A stretch of 5,726 nucleotides of DNA from the NCBI GenBank assembly GCA_013821025.1, contig JACDHN010000185.1, positions 1 to 5,726 of the forward strand, written 5' to 3'. This document shows positions 1-5,524 of this stretch, one piece after another. The position numbers and the translations under genes are program-made. The notes beneath the pieces were generated by a model. It was given only the letters and a program-made list of their open reading frames with translations, had not been told where the DNA came from and searched no databases. Origin of the DNA: Acidimicrobiia bacterium (GTDB lineage: Bacteria > Actinomycetota > Acidimicrobiia > Acidimicrobiales > Ilumatobacteraceae). Numbering within the stretch: position 1 is the stretch's first letter; each line of letters begins with the position of its first letter.

Positions 1-237
1 ACGGAGGCCGCGGTGCTGGCCAACCTGCGCAGCTCATTGGCCGACACGACGGTGCTGATGGTCGCATCCCGGCCGTCGACCATCGCCCTGGCCGACGAGG
101 TCGTGTACATGGCCGGCGGTGCGATCATGGCGAGGGGCCGCCATCGAGCCCTGATGGAGTCCGAGACCGACTACCGACTCCTCGTCGAGGCGTTCGAGAC
201 CGACCGCGAGTCATCCACCGCTGGAGCGCCGGCATGA
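1..237 (+). CDS. ABC exporter ATP-binding/permease protein, C-terminal fragment (5' end outside window)
   Basis: The frame is open from base 1 and ends at TGA 235-237, giving 78 residues. They match the end of an ABC ATPase domain of the exporter (ABCB/MdlB) type: an amphipathic stretch that normally follows Walker B and the D-loop, a beta-strand VLMVASRPSTI that corresponds to the H-loop region (usually AHRLSTI), then ADEVVYMAGG and the terminal helix region with DYRLLVEAF. The switch histidine is replaced by Ser at codon 23 (TCC, 67-69), so the ATP site containing this subunit's Walker motifs is probably catalytically weak. That is common in one member of heterodimeric exporters. The next full exporter gene lies 151 bases downstream and has an intact His, so the two probably pair in the cytoplasmic membrane. 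Walker A, signature, Walker B and the membrane domain lie outside the window. Substrate cannot be inferred. Confidence 0.88.
   Translation, partial: TEAAVLANLRSSLADTTVLMVASRPSTIALADEVVYMAGGAIMARGRHRALMESETDYRLLVEAFETDRESSTAGAPA
223..226 (+). promoter_or_regulatory. Ribosome binding site for the 52-codon frame
   Basis: GGAG at 223-226 lies 7 bases before the ATG at 234, inside the last codons of the upstream ABC gene. This is good Shine-Dalgarno placement, and it is the main reason to take the ATG at 234 seriously. The GTG start of the exporter gene at 389 lacks a comparable site. Confidence 0.45.
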
Positions 238-392
238 GCGCCGCGAGCGCAGCTCCGCGTCGCAATGAGTACGTCGAGGTGTACCGCTTCGGCCCCTGGA
301 GTCCGAGCACAGGAGGTCAGGTGGCGAGGGAAGCGCCAGCGACGAGCCACAGCCGAGTGAGCGATCGAGCGAACGAGGCCAGGCAATCGTGA
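234..392 (+). CDS. Small unrecognised reading frame (52 aa) coupled between two ABC exporter genes
   Basis: The ATG at 234 overlaps the upstream stop (ATGA) and follows GGAG by 7 bases. The TGA at 390-392 overlaps the GTG start of the next ABC gene (GTGA). The product would be 52 residues, starting MSAASAAPRRNEYVEVYRFG, with no membrane segment or motif I recognise. The first 22 codons look coding (about 18 of 22 end in G or C, using codons such as GTC, GAG, TAC, CGC). Codons 23-52 look less so (about 20 of 30, with two AGG codons and several CGA/CAA), and this half is rich in GCGA/GAGC words. It may be a real small protein, a leader whose translation delivers ribosomes to the GTG at 389, or the remains of an older N-terminus of the next gene disrupted by a repeat. 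I assign no function. Confidence 0.35.
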   Translation: MSAASAAPRRNEYVEVYRFGPWSPSTGGQVAREAPATSHSRVSDRANEARQS

Positions 393-2200
393 CCGAGCCG
401 ATGGGTCGGTTCTCGGCGGCGCGCGCCATCGGGCGAGGTCTCGACGCAGCACCCGTGCTGCGCCAGGGGCTCGCCGTGACGTGGTTGTTCGCCGCCGTCG
501 GTGCCGGCGGGCGGGTGGTGGTCCCGATCCTGATCCAGCAGACGATCGACCGGGCCATCGTTGGCGAGGCAGAGGTACGTACCGGACTCGTGTTCGCCTT
601 TGCCGGCATCGCCGCCGTCGCCATCCTGGTCGCCGGCATCGCCCAGCGTCAGGCGATCGTGCGCCTCGGCATACGCAGCGAGCAGGCGCTCTACGACTTG
701 CGGGCACGCCTGATCCGGCACATCCACCACCTCAGCCTTGCCGATCACAACGAGGAACGCCGAGGGGCGCTCGTGGGCCGTGTCACGAGCGACATCGAGA
801 CGCTCACGCAGTTCTTCTCGTGGGGCGGCCTGGCCTGGCTGATCGACGGGACGCTGATATTCGTGGTCGCCATCGTGATGCTGGCCTACGACTGGCTGCT
901 GGCCCTCGTGGCCTTCGCCGTGGCGGCCCCCTTGGTGCTCGTGCTGCGGGCGGTACAGCGCCACCTCTCGGCAGCGTACGACCGATCCCGGGAGCGCAAC
1001 GCCGACATGTTGTCGATGGTGTCCGAGCTCGTGAGCGGGGCCGAGACGGTGCACGCCTACGACGCCGGTGAGAAGCTTGGAGGCGCCGCCAAGCAGATGG
1101 TCGGCGATCGCCGGCGCGCCAACGTGCGGGCCGGTGTGATCGCCGCCTTCCTCTACCCGAGTGGCGAGTTGTTCTCGGCGTTCACCATCGCCGCCGTTGT
1201 GGGTGTCGGCGTGTGGAGGGGCCCGGCGAGCGGCGTCACGACAGGGGCCATGGTCGGCTTCGTGTTCCTCACGTACCGTTTCTTGGAGCCGATCTCGGAG
1301 TTCACGGAGGTGCTCGACCAGACACAGACTGCAGTGGCCGGGTTACGCCGGATCCTTGGCGTGCTCGACATCCCTGTCGGACCTCCTGCGCCCGAGCAGC
1401 CGGTGCCGCTTCCGAAGGGCCGCCTGGCGCTCGACGTCGTCAACGTCACGTTCGCCTACCCCACCAGGGGCCTGGACGACGGTGCCGACCGAGCGGTGCT
1501 GCGCGATGTGAACGTGTCGATCCCAGCCGGCCAGAAGGTGGCGCTGGTGGGGGAGACGGGATCGGGCAAGACGACGCTCGGACGCCTCGTGGCCCGCTTC
1601 GCTGATCCGACGATCGGCGAGATCCGTCTCGGCAACGTCCCGCTGCATCACGTCGACAACGAGGAGCTGCGCCAGCGACTCGTCGTCGTCGGTCAGGAGC
1701 CGTTCCTGTTCGACGACTCCGTTGCCATGAACATCGGCTTCGCCCGCCCGGGCTCCTCACTCGACGACATCGAGGAGGTCATCTCCCAGCTCGATCTCGC
1801 CGATTGGGTGGCGTCACTGCCCGATGGCCTCGATACCCGCGTCGGCGAGCGCGGCGACCAACTGTCTGCAGGAGAGCGACAGCTCGTGGCGCTGCTGCGT
1901 GCCGGGCTCGCCGACACCGACGTGTTGGTGCTCGACGAGGCCACGTCGTCGGTCGACGCGCTCACAGAGGTGCGCATCACGCACGCCCTGGAACGGCTCT
2001 CGCAGGGACGCACGACGATCTCCATCGCTCACCGTCTCTCTACCGCTGCGAGGGCCGATCGGGTGCTGGTGCTCGACGACGGCGTGGTCGTGCAAGATGG
2101 AACCCACGAGGAGCTGCTCACCGTCGACGGCACGTACCGGCAGCTGTACGACGCCTGGATGGCGGCGACGGCGACGTCGTCGGCGGTGTCCCACACATGA
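389..2200 (+). CDS. ABC exporter half-transporter, fused membrane and ATPase domains (603 aa)
   Basis: This is an ABCB/MdlB-type exporter of normal length for a half-transporter. Residues about 28-305 form the six-helix membrane domain, with helices near 28-50, 66-85, 146-168, 169-188, 250-276 and 285-305. The ATPase domain follows: A-loop Tyr in FAYPT (355-359), Walker A GETGSGKTT (388-396), Q-loop VGQEPFLF (434-441), signature LSAGERQ (492-498), Walker B VLVLDEATSSVD (512-523) with catalytic Glu517, and H-loop AHRLST with His548. The signature departs from LSGGQ, while Walker B and the switch His are intact. That suits a partner for the upstream subunit, whose switch His is Ser. The GTG at 389 is chosen because it overlaps the preceding stop (GTGA). 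No strong ribosome site precedes it, and ATG 401 (codon 5) is an alternative. In this frame the nearest upstream stop is TGA 266. The substrate could be a drug, lipid or peptide; nothing here decides. Confidence 0.93.
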   Translation: MTEPMGRFSAARAIGRGLDAAPVLRQGLAVTWLFAAVGAGGRVVVPILIQQTIDRAIVGEAEVRTGLVFAFAGIAAVAILVAGIAQRQAIVRLGIRSEQALYDLRARLIRHIHHLSLADHNEERRGALVGRVTSDIETLTQFFSWGGLAWLIDGTLIFVVAIVMLAYDWLLALVAFAVAAPLVLVLRAVQRHLSAAYDRSRERNADMLSMVSELVSGAETVHAYDAGEKLGGAAKQMVGDRRRANVRAGVIAAFLYPSGELFSAFTIAAVVGVGVWRGPASGVTTGAMVGFVFLTYRFLEPISEFTEVLDQTQTAVAGLRRILGVLDIPVGPPAPEQPVPLPKGRLALDVVNVTFAYPTRGLDDGADRAVLRDVNVSIPAGQKVALVGETGSGKTTLGRLVARFADPTIGEIRLGNVPLHHVDNEELRQRLVVVGQEPFLFDDSVAMNIGFARPGSSLDDIEEVISQLDLADWVASLPDGLDTRVGERGDQLSAGERQLVALLRAGLADTDVLVLDEATSSVDALTEVRITHALERLSQGRTTISIAHRLSTAARADRVLVLDDGVVVQDGTHEELLTVDGTYRQLYDAWMAATATSSAVSHT

Positions 2201-3093
2201 GGCTGACGCCCGGCCAGTACGTGTGGATCACGAAGGCAGCGCTCCTTTCGCTGGGTGCCATCGTCGTCAGCGGTGCCGCTGTCCGGCTCACCGGTAGCGG
2301 ACTTGGATGCGACGACTGGCCGAACTGCAACAGCGAGCAGTTCGTCGACGTCTCGACGTTCCATTCCGCGGTCGAGCAGATCAATCGCCTGTTCACGGGG
2401 TTCGTCGCCATCGCCGTGATCGTGGCCGTTCTGGGTGCAAGAGTCCGCCGCCCGCCACGCCGCGACCTCACGCTGCTGGCCTACGGACTGGTTGTCGGCG
2501 TCGTGGCGCAGATCCTGCTCGGGGCGCTGCTGATCGAGGTGGAGCTCCACCCGATCTCGGTGCAAGGTCACTTCCTGCTGTCGATGGTGCTGGTCGCCAA
2601 CGGCGTCGTGCTGGTACACCGCGCAGGTCGACCCGACGGCGTCGACGTGGCCGCCGACCCGCTGCCGACTCACCGCTGGCTGCTCGGAGGCGCCACCGCA
2701 CTGGCGCTCGTCACCGGCACGGTCGTGACGGGGGCAGGACCCCATGCCGGCGACGAAGACGTGGTGCGCCTCGATGTGGCCATTCCCACCGTGGCCAGGA
2801 TCCACAGCATCTCCGTGCTCGCCGCCATCGCCATCGGCGCTGCGCTCGCCCTGCGCCTGCAGCGCCAGCGGTCGGTGCCGGTGCCGGCCAGCGTCCCGCT
2901 GCTCTCGGCGTGGACGTTCGTGGCCCTGCTCCAGGGCGCGGTCGGCTACGTGCAGTACTTCAACGACGTGCCAGAACTGCTCGTCGGATTGCACGTGCTC
3001 GGGGCCACCGTGCTGTGGGCGATCACGGTGGCGCTGGTGCTGGCGCAGGCGTCGCCAGGGGTCATTGACGATCCCGTCGCCCGGACGCTCTAA
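2197..3093 (+). CDS. ctaA: Heme A synthase (CtaA/Cox15 family), 298 aa
   Basis: CtaA/Cox15 oxidises the C8 methyl of heme O to give heme A for aa3-type cytochrome oxidase, in the cytoplasmic membrane. The protein has the family's eight-helix hydrophobic pattern and near-usual length. After helix 1 it has GSGLGCDDWPNC, the family's GSGLGCPDWPxC loop with Cys38 and Cys44 and with Asp where Pro is usual. Glu60 in AVEQINRLFTG corresponds to the catalytic Glu. The first heme-ligand His of Bacillus CtaA is Asn63 here, as I recall for actinobacterial members (EFGNR). His125 (QGHFLLS), His203 (ARIHSIS) and His266 (GLHVLGA) are present, as is the loop motif GPHAGD (181-186). The second extracytoplasmic Cys pair of Bacillus CtaA is absent. 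ATG 2197 overlaps the exporter's stop (ATGA), so translation is probably coupled. The frame is open further upstream, but that part lies inside the ABC gene and has no family similarity. No other oxidase assembly gene is in view. Confidence 0.93.
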   Translation: MRLTPGQYVWITKAALLSLGAIVVSGAAVRLTGSGLGCDDWPNCNSEQFVDVSTFHSAVEQINRLFTGFVAIAVIVAVLGARVRRPPRRDLTLLAYGLVVGVVAQILLGALLIEVELHPISVQGHFLLSMVLVANGVVLVHRAGRPDGVDVAADPLPTHRWLLGGATALALVTGTVVTGAGPHAGDEDVVRLDVAIPTVARIHSISVLAAIAIGAALALRLQRQRSVPVPASVPLLSAWTFVALLQGAVGYVQYFNDVPELLVGLHVLGATVLWAITVALVLAQASPGVIDDPVARTL

Positions 3094-3094
3094 T
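3065..3094 (+). promoter_or_regulatory. Candidate sigma70-type promoter for the liv-type operon
   Basis: TTGACG (3065-3070, 5 of 6 matches to TTGACA) and TCTAAT (3089-3094, 5 of 6 to TATAAT) are separated by 18 bases. They lie in the last codons and stop of ctaA. Transcription would start near 3101-3103, leaving a leader of about 30 bases that contains the Shine-Dalgarno of the next gene. The position fits the one gap in the window where adjacent genes are not overlapping or very close. This is motif matching only. Confidence 0.5.
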
Positions 3095-3120
3095 GTGGGC
3101 CGATTCCGGAGCTCGGACTG

Positions 3121-3127
3121 AAGGGGG
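3121..3127 (+). promoter_or_regulatory. Ribosome binding site that fixes the TTG start of the LivH-type gene
   Basis: AAGGGGG at 3121-3127 sits 5 bases before TTG 3133. The frame has no ATG or GTG between the ctaA stop and this TTG. The next GTG (3163) would remove the charged start of the signal peptide. The ribosome site and the signal peptide together support TTG 3133. Confidence 0.65.
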
Positions 3128-3132
3128 CGAGG

Positions 3133-4467
3133 TTGGCGCGAGCAAGGCGGTTGCTTCCGGCAGTGATATTCGCCTTGGTGGCGCTCGTCGCCATCTTCGG
3201 TGCGCCCGGCACCTCGCACGCCCAGGAGGACGACGAGCGCACGGTGCGGGCCCGCATCAACAACCGCGTCGCCGGCGAGAACGAGCCTGTCGAGGGGGTG
3301 ACGGTCACCATCTCGACGGGCGGCGAGGAGCTCGACTCCGCCGAGACCGATGAGAACGGTCAGGTCGAGTTCACCGTGCAGGGTCGTCGCGACTACACGC
3401 TGACCGTCGACCGAGACACACTGCCGGACGGCATCGACATCGAGGAGGGCGAGGAGACCAACACCATCACCGCGGCGTCGTTCACGTCGTCGTCCATCAG
3501 TCGCACGTTCGTCACCGGCGAGAGCCTCGTAACAGAGACACCGTTCATCGACGAACTTGCCCAACGGCTCGTGAACGGCACCCGCTTCGGTCTGCTCATC
3601 GCCATCTCGTCGGTCGGGCTGTCGCTCGTGTTCGGCACCACCCGGCTCACGAACTTCGCCCACGCCGAGATGGTCACGTTCGGTGGCGTCGTGGCGTTCG
3701 TCTTCAACGTAACGGGGTTGAGCTTCCTCGGCTGGCTCCCGTTTGCCGACGAGCGAGGACGCTTTCCCCTGATCGCGGCTGGCGTGATCACGGTGCTCCT
3801 CGGGGGCCTGTTCGGCCTTGCGCTGAACGGTTCGATCTTCGGTCCGCTGCGTCGACGCGGGTACTCGCTCGTGACGTTGATGGTGATCTCGGTCGGGCTG
3901 TCGATCGCACTGAAGAACCTGTTCCTGCACCGCTTCTTGTCGCGCCGGCGGCCGTACGCCGACTACGCCCGCCAGTCGGCGATGGAGTTCGGTCCGATCA
4001 CGATCACGGCGCGCGACCTGATCGTCACCATCATCTCGTTCGTCGTGCTGGTGGCGGTGGCGCTCTCGCTGCAGCGCACCCGCATCGGAAAGGCGACGCG
4101 GGCGGTGTCCGACAACATCGCCCTGGCGTCGGCCACCGGCATCAACAGCGAGCAGATCATCCGCATCGTGTGGTTTGCGGGCGGGGCGTTGGCGGCGCTC
4201 GGCGGGATCTTCAACGCCGTCGACGAGCAGGTGAGCTTCGAGATGGGCGCCCAGCTGCTGTTCGTGATGTTCGCCGGCATCACGTTGGGAGGCTTGGGGT
4301 CGGCGTTCGGCGCCCTGCTCGGCGGCTTCCTCGTCGGCATGTTCGTGGAGCTGGCGACGTTCGTCGTCCCCAGCGAGCTGAAGAACGCACCGGCGCTGGT
4401 CGTGCTGATCCTGGTGTTGCTGGTCAGGCCGCAGGGCATCTTGGGCCGAGCCGAGCGAGTGGGCTGA
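3133..4467 (+). CDS. livH: LivH-type branched-chain amino acid ABC permease with signal peptide and extracytoplasmic beta domain (444 aa)
   Basis: The C-terminal part (about 140-444) is a LivH-family permease, one of two membrane subunits of a hydrophobic amino acid type importer. It has the LVFGTTRLTNFAHAE segment (165-179) near the first helices, the cytoplasmic coupling loop RTRIGKATRAVSDN (315-328) that contacts the ATPase, GGLGSAFGALLGG (386-398), and the family ending LLVRPQGILGR (429-439). Usual LivH is about 290-310 residues. The extra length is N-terminal: an Arg-rich start, a hydrophobic core (7-24) and a likely cleavage after SHA (28-30), then an acidic, strand-rich segment (about 37-125) with PVEGVTVTI and ETDENGQVEF, typical of CnaB or carboxypeptidase-regulatory-like folds. 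UrtB urea permeases also carry N-terminal extensions, so a urea or amide substrate is an alternative, but I see no urea-specific feature. The LivM-type gene starts 13 bases downstream. Confidence 0.88.
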   Translation: MARARRLLPAVIFALVALVAIFGAPGTSHAQEDDERTVRARINNRVAGENEPVEGVTVTISTGGEELDSAETDENGQVEFTVQGRRDYTLTVDRDTLPDGIDIEEGEETNTITAASFTSSSISRTFVTGESLVTETPFIDELAQRLVNGTRFGLLIAISSVGLSLVFGTTRLTNFAHAEMVTFGGVVAFVFNVTGLSFLGWLPFADERGRFPLIAAGVITVLLGGLFGLALNGSIFGPLRRRGYSLVTLMVISVGLSIALKNLFLHRFLSRRRPYADYARQSAMEFGPITITARDLIVTIISFVVLVAVALSLQRTRIGKATRAVSDNIALASATGINSEQIIRIVWFAGGALAALGGIFNAVDEQVSFEMGAQLLFVMFAGITLGGLGSAFGALLGGFLVGMFVELATFVVPSELKNAPALVVLILVLLVRPQGILGRAERVG

Positions 4468-4469
4468 AC

Positions 4470-4475
4470 GGAGGT
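4470..4475 (+). promoter_or_regulatory. Strong ribosome binding site for the LivM-type gene
   Basis: GGAGGT, a full anti-16S match, lies 5 bases before ATG 4481 in the 13-base gap after the LivH-type stop. It is the strongest such site in the window, and it suggests that the second permease is translated independently of the first. Confidence 0.75.
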
Positions 4476-4480
4476 AGACG

Positions 4481-5524
4481 ATGAACTGGATCTCCATCAT
4501 CGAGAACACGGTCAAGGCGTTCGTTGGCATCAACGCCGTCTACTTCGCCCTCGCTGCCATCGGCCTGAACGTGCAGTTCGGGTACGCCGGCCTGCTGAAC
4601 TTCGGCCAGGCGGCGTTCATGGCCTGCGGCGCCTACGGCCTCGGCATGACGTCGCAGTACTTCCAGATCAACATGTGGTGGGGGGTGCTCATCGGCCTGG
4701 GCTTCTCGCTCGTGCTGGCGTTGCTGCTGGGCGTTCCCACATTGCGGCTGCGTGCGGACTACCTGGCGATCGTCACCATCGCCGCCGCCGAGATCATCCG
4801 CCTCGTCGTGCGCTCCGTGCGGTTCAACGAGTACTTCAACGGGTCGGACGGGATCAACGAGTTCAGCGGGCCTTTCCGCGAGATCGGCAACGACCTGATC
4901 GCCCCGGCGGCCAGGAACTACGGGCCGTCATGGACCGTCCCTGGCATCGACTGGACGATCGACGTCGAGTTCACCGGCCGCCAGGTGTGGACCCTCATCA
5001 TCGGGTGGGCCCTCGTGCTCGTCTGCGGCGCCTTCGTGTTCCTCGTGATGCGTAGCCCGTGGGGCCGCGTGCTCAAGGGCATCCGCGAGGACGAGAACGC
5101 CGTTGCCAGCCTCGGCAAGAACGTGTTCGGCTACAAGATGTCGTCGTTGATCATCGGTGGGATGATCGGCACGTTCGCCGGCATGATGCTGGCCCTAGAC
5201 CGTGGCTCTGTGCAGCCAGACAACTACAGCCGCGACGTGACGTTCTTCATCCTGACGGCCCTCGTACTCGGCGGACTGGCGAGCGTGACCGGCTCGATCG
5301 TGGGACCGATGGTGTTCTGGGCCGTGTTCCAGTTCACCGACGTGGTGCTGCGCGAGGCGATCGGCGGCCAGGCGATCTCGATCGGCAACATTCGCGTGAT
5401 GGACACCACGCAGATCGGCCCGACGAACCAGATCATGATCGGCATGCTGCTGATCCTGTTGATGGTGTACCGGCCTCAAGGTTTGTTCGGCAACCGCAAG
5501 GAGATGGCGATCGATGCCAGGTGA
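4481..5524 (+). CDS. livM: LivM-type branched-chain amino acid ABC permease (347 aa)
   Basis: This is the second membrane subunit of the importer, pairing with the LivH-type protein. Family signatures are clear: GLNVQFGYAGLLNFGQAAFM (28-47), LRLRADYLAIVTIAAAEIIR (88-107), the coupling loop SPWGRVLKGIREDENAVASLG (192-212), GGLASVTGSIVGP (264-276) and the ending MVYRPQGLFG (328-337). Hydrophobic segments fall near 13-30, 36-56, 66-86, 94-112, 168-190, 217-239, 253-283 and 317-330. Length is within the family range. Two extracytoplasmic stretches are long: about 112-168 (GSDGINEF, then a Pro/Trp-rich part) and about 286-316. These could contact the binding protein. ATG 4481 follows GGAGGT closely, so the start is secure. 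The last 11 bases overlap the LivG-type gene. A UrtC-type urea permease is a less likely reading. Confidence 0.92.
   Translation: MNWISIIENTVKAFVGINAVYFALAAIGLNVQFGYAGLLNFGQAAFMACGAYGLGMTSQYFQINMWWGVLIGLGFSLVLALLLGVPTLRLRADYLAIVTIAAAEIIRLVVRSVRFNEYFNGSDGINEFSGPFREIGNDLIAPAARNYGPSWTVPGIDWTIDVEFTGRQVWTLIIGWALVLVCGAFVFLVMRSPWGRVLKGIREDENAVASLGKNVFGYKMSSLIIGGMIGTFAGMMLALDRGSVQPDNYSRDVTFFILTALVLGGLASVTGSIVGPMVFWAVFQFTDVVLREAIGGQAISIGNIRVMDTTQIGPTNQIMIGMLLILLMVYRPQGLFGNRKEMAIDAR
5498..5503 (+). promoter_or_regulatory. Ribosome binding site for the LivG-type gene
   Basis: AAGGAG at 5498-5503, inside the end of the LivM-type gene, precedes ATG 5514 by 10 bases. The spacing is slightly long but acceptable. 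The closer ATG at 5504 is in the LivM frame and cannot start this gene. Confidence 0.5.

Noticed and set aside
317..1054. Minus-strand open frame (245 codons) over the start of the exporter gene
   Set aside because: The composition is the same low-information antisense type, with no motif, and the plus strand has clear membrane-domain coding here.
1804..2196. Extension of the ctaA frame upstream into the exporter gene
   Set aside because: The frame is open, but the translation there is Arg-rich shadow sequence. CtaA similarity begins at ATG 2197, which overlaps the exporter stop in the same ATGA manner as the other junctions.
3101..3120. Possible hairpin around TCCGGAGCTCGGA after ctaA as a terminator
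   Set aside because: The stem is only about 4 base pairs, there is no T-run, and it would lie in the leader just downstream of the candidate promoter.
3091..3135. ctaA and the LivH-type gene share a reading frame, so stop read-through would fuse them
   Set aside because: A TAA stop, a good Shine-Dalgarno and a signal peptide beginning at TTG 3133 all argue for separate proteins.
3093..3353. ATG overlapping the ctaA stop (TAATG) with an 86-codon frame
   Set aside because: The stop-start overlap is tempting, but the product is Arg/Gly/His-rich and lies in the wrong frame over the signal peptide and beta domain of the LivH-type protein.
2029..4533. Very long minus-strand open frame (834 codons) antisense to the exporter end, ctaA and the LivH-type gene
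   Set aside because: It runs opposite three recognisable genes, its translation is rich in His, Arg, Gln and Asp with no domain, and long antisense frames are expected in GC-rich coding DNA. No ribosome site or promoter supports it.
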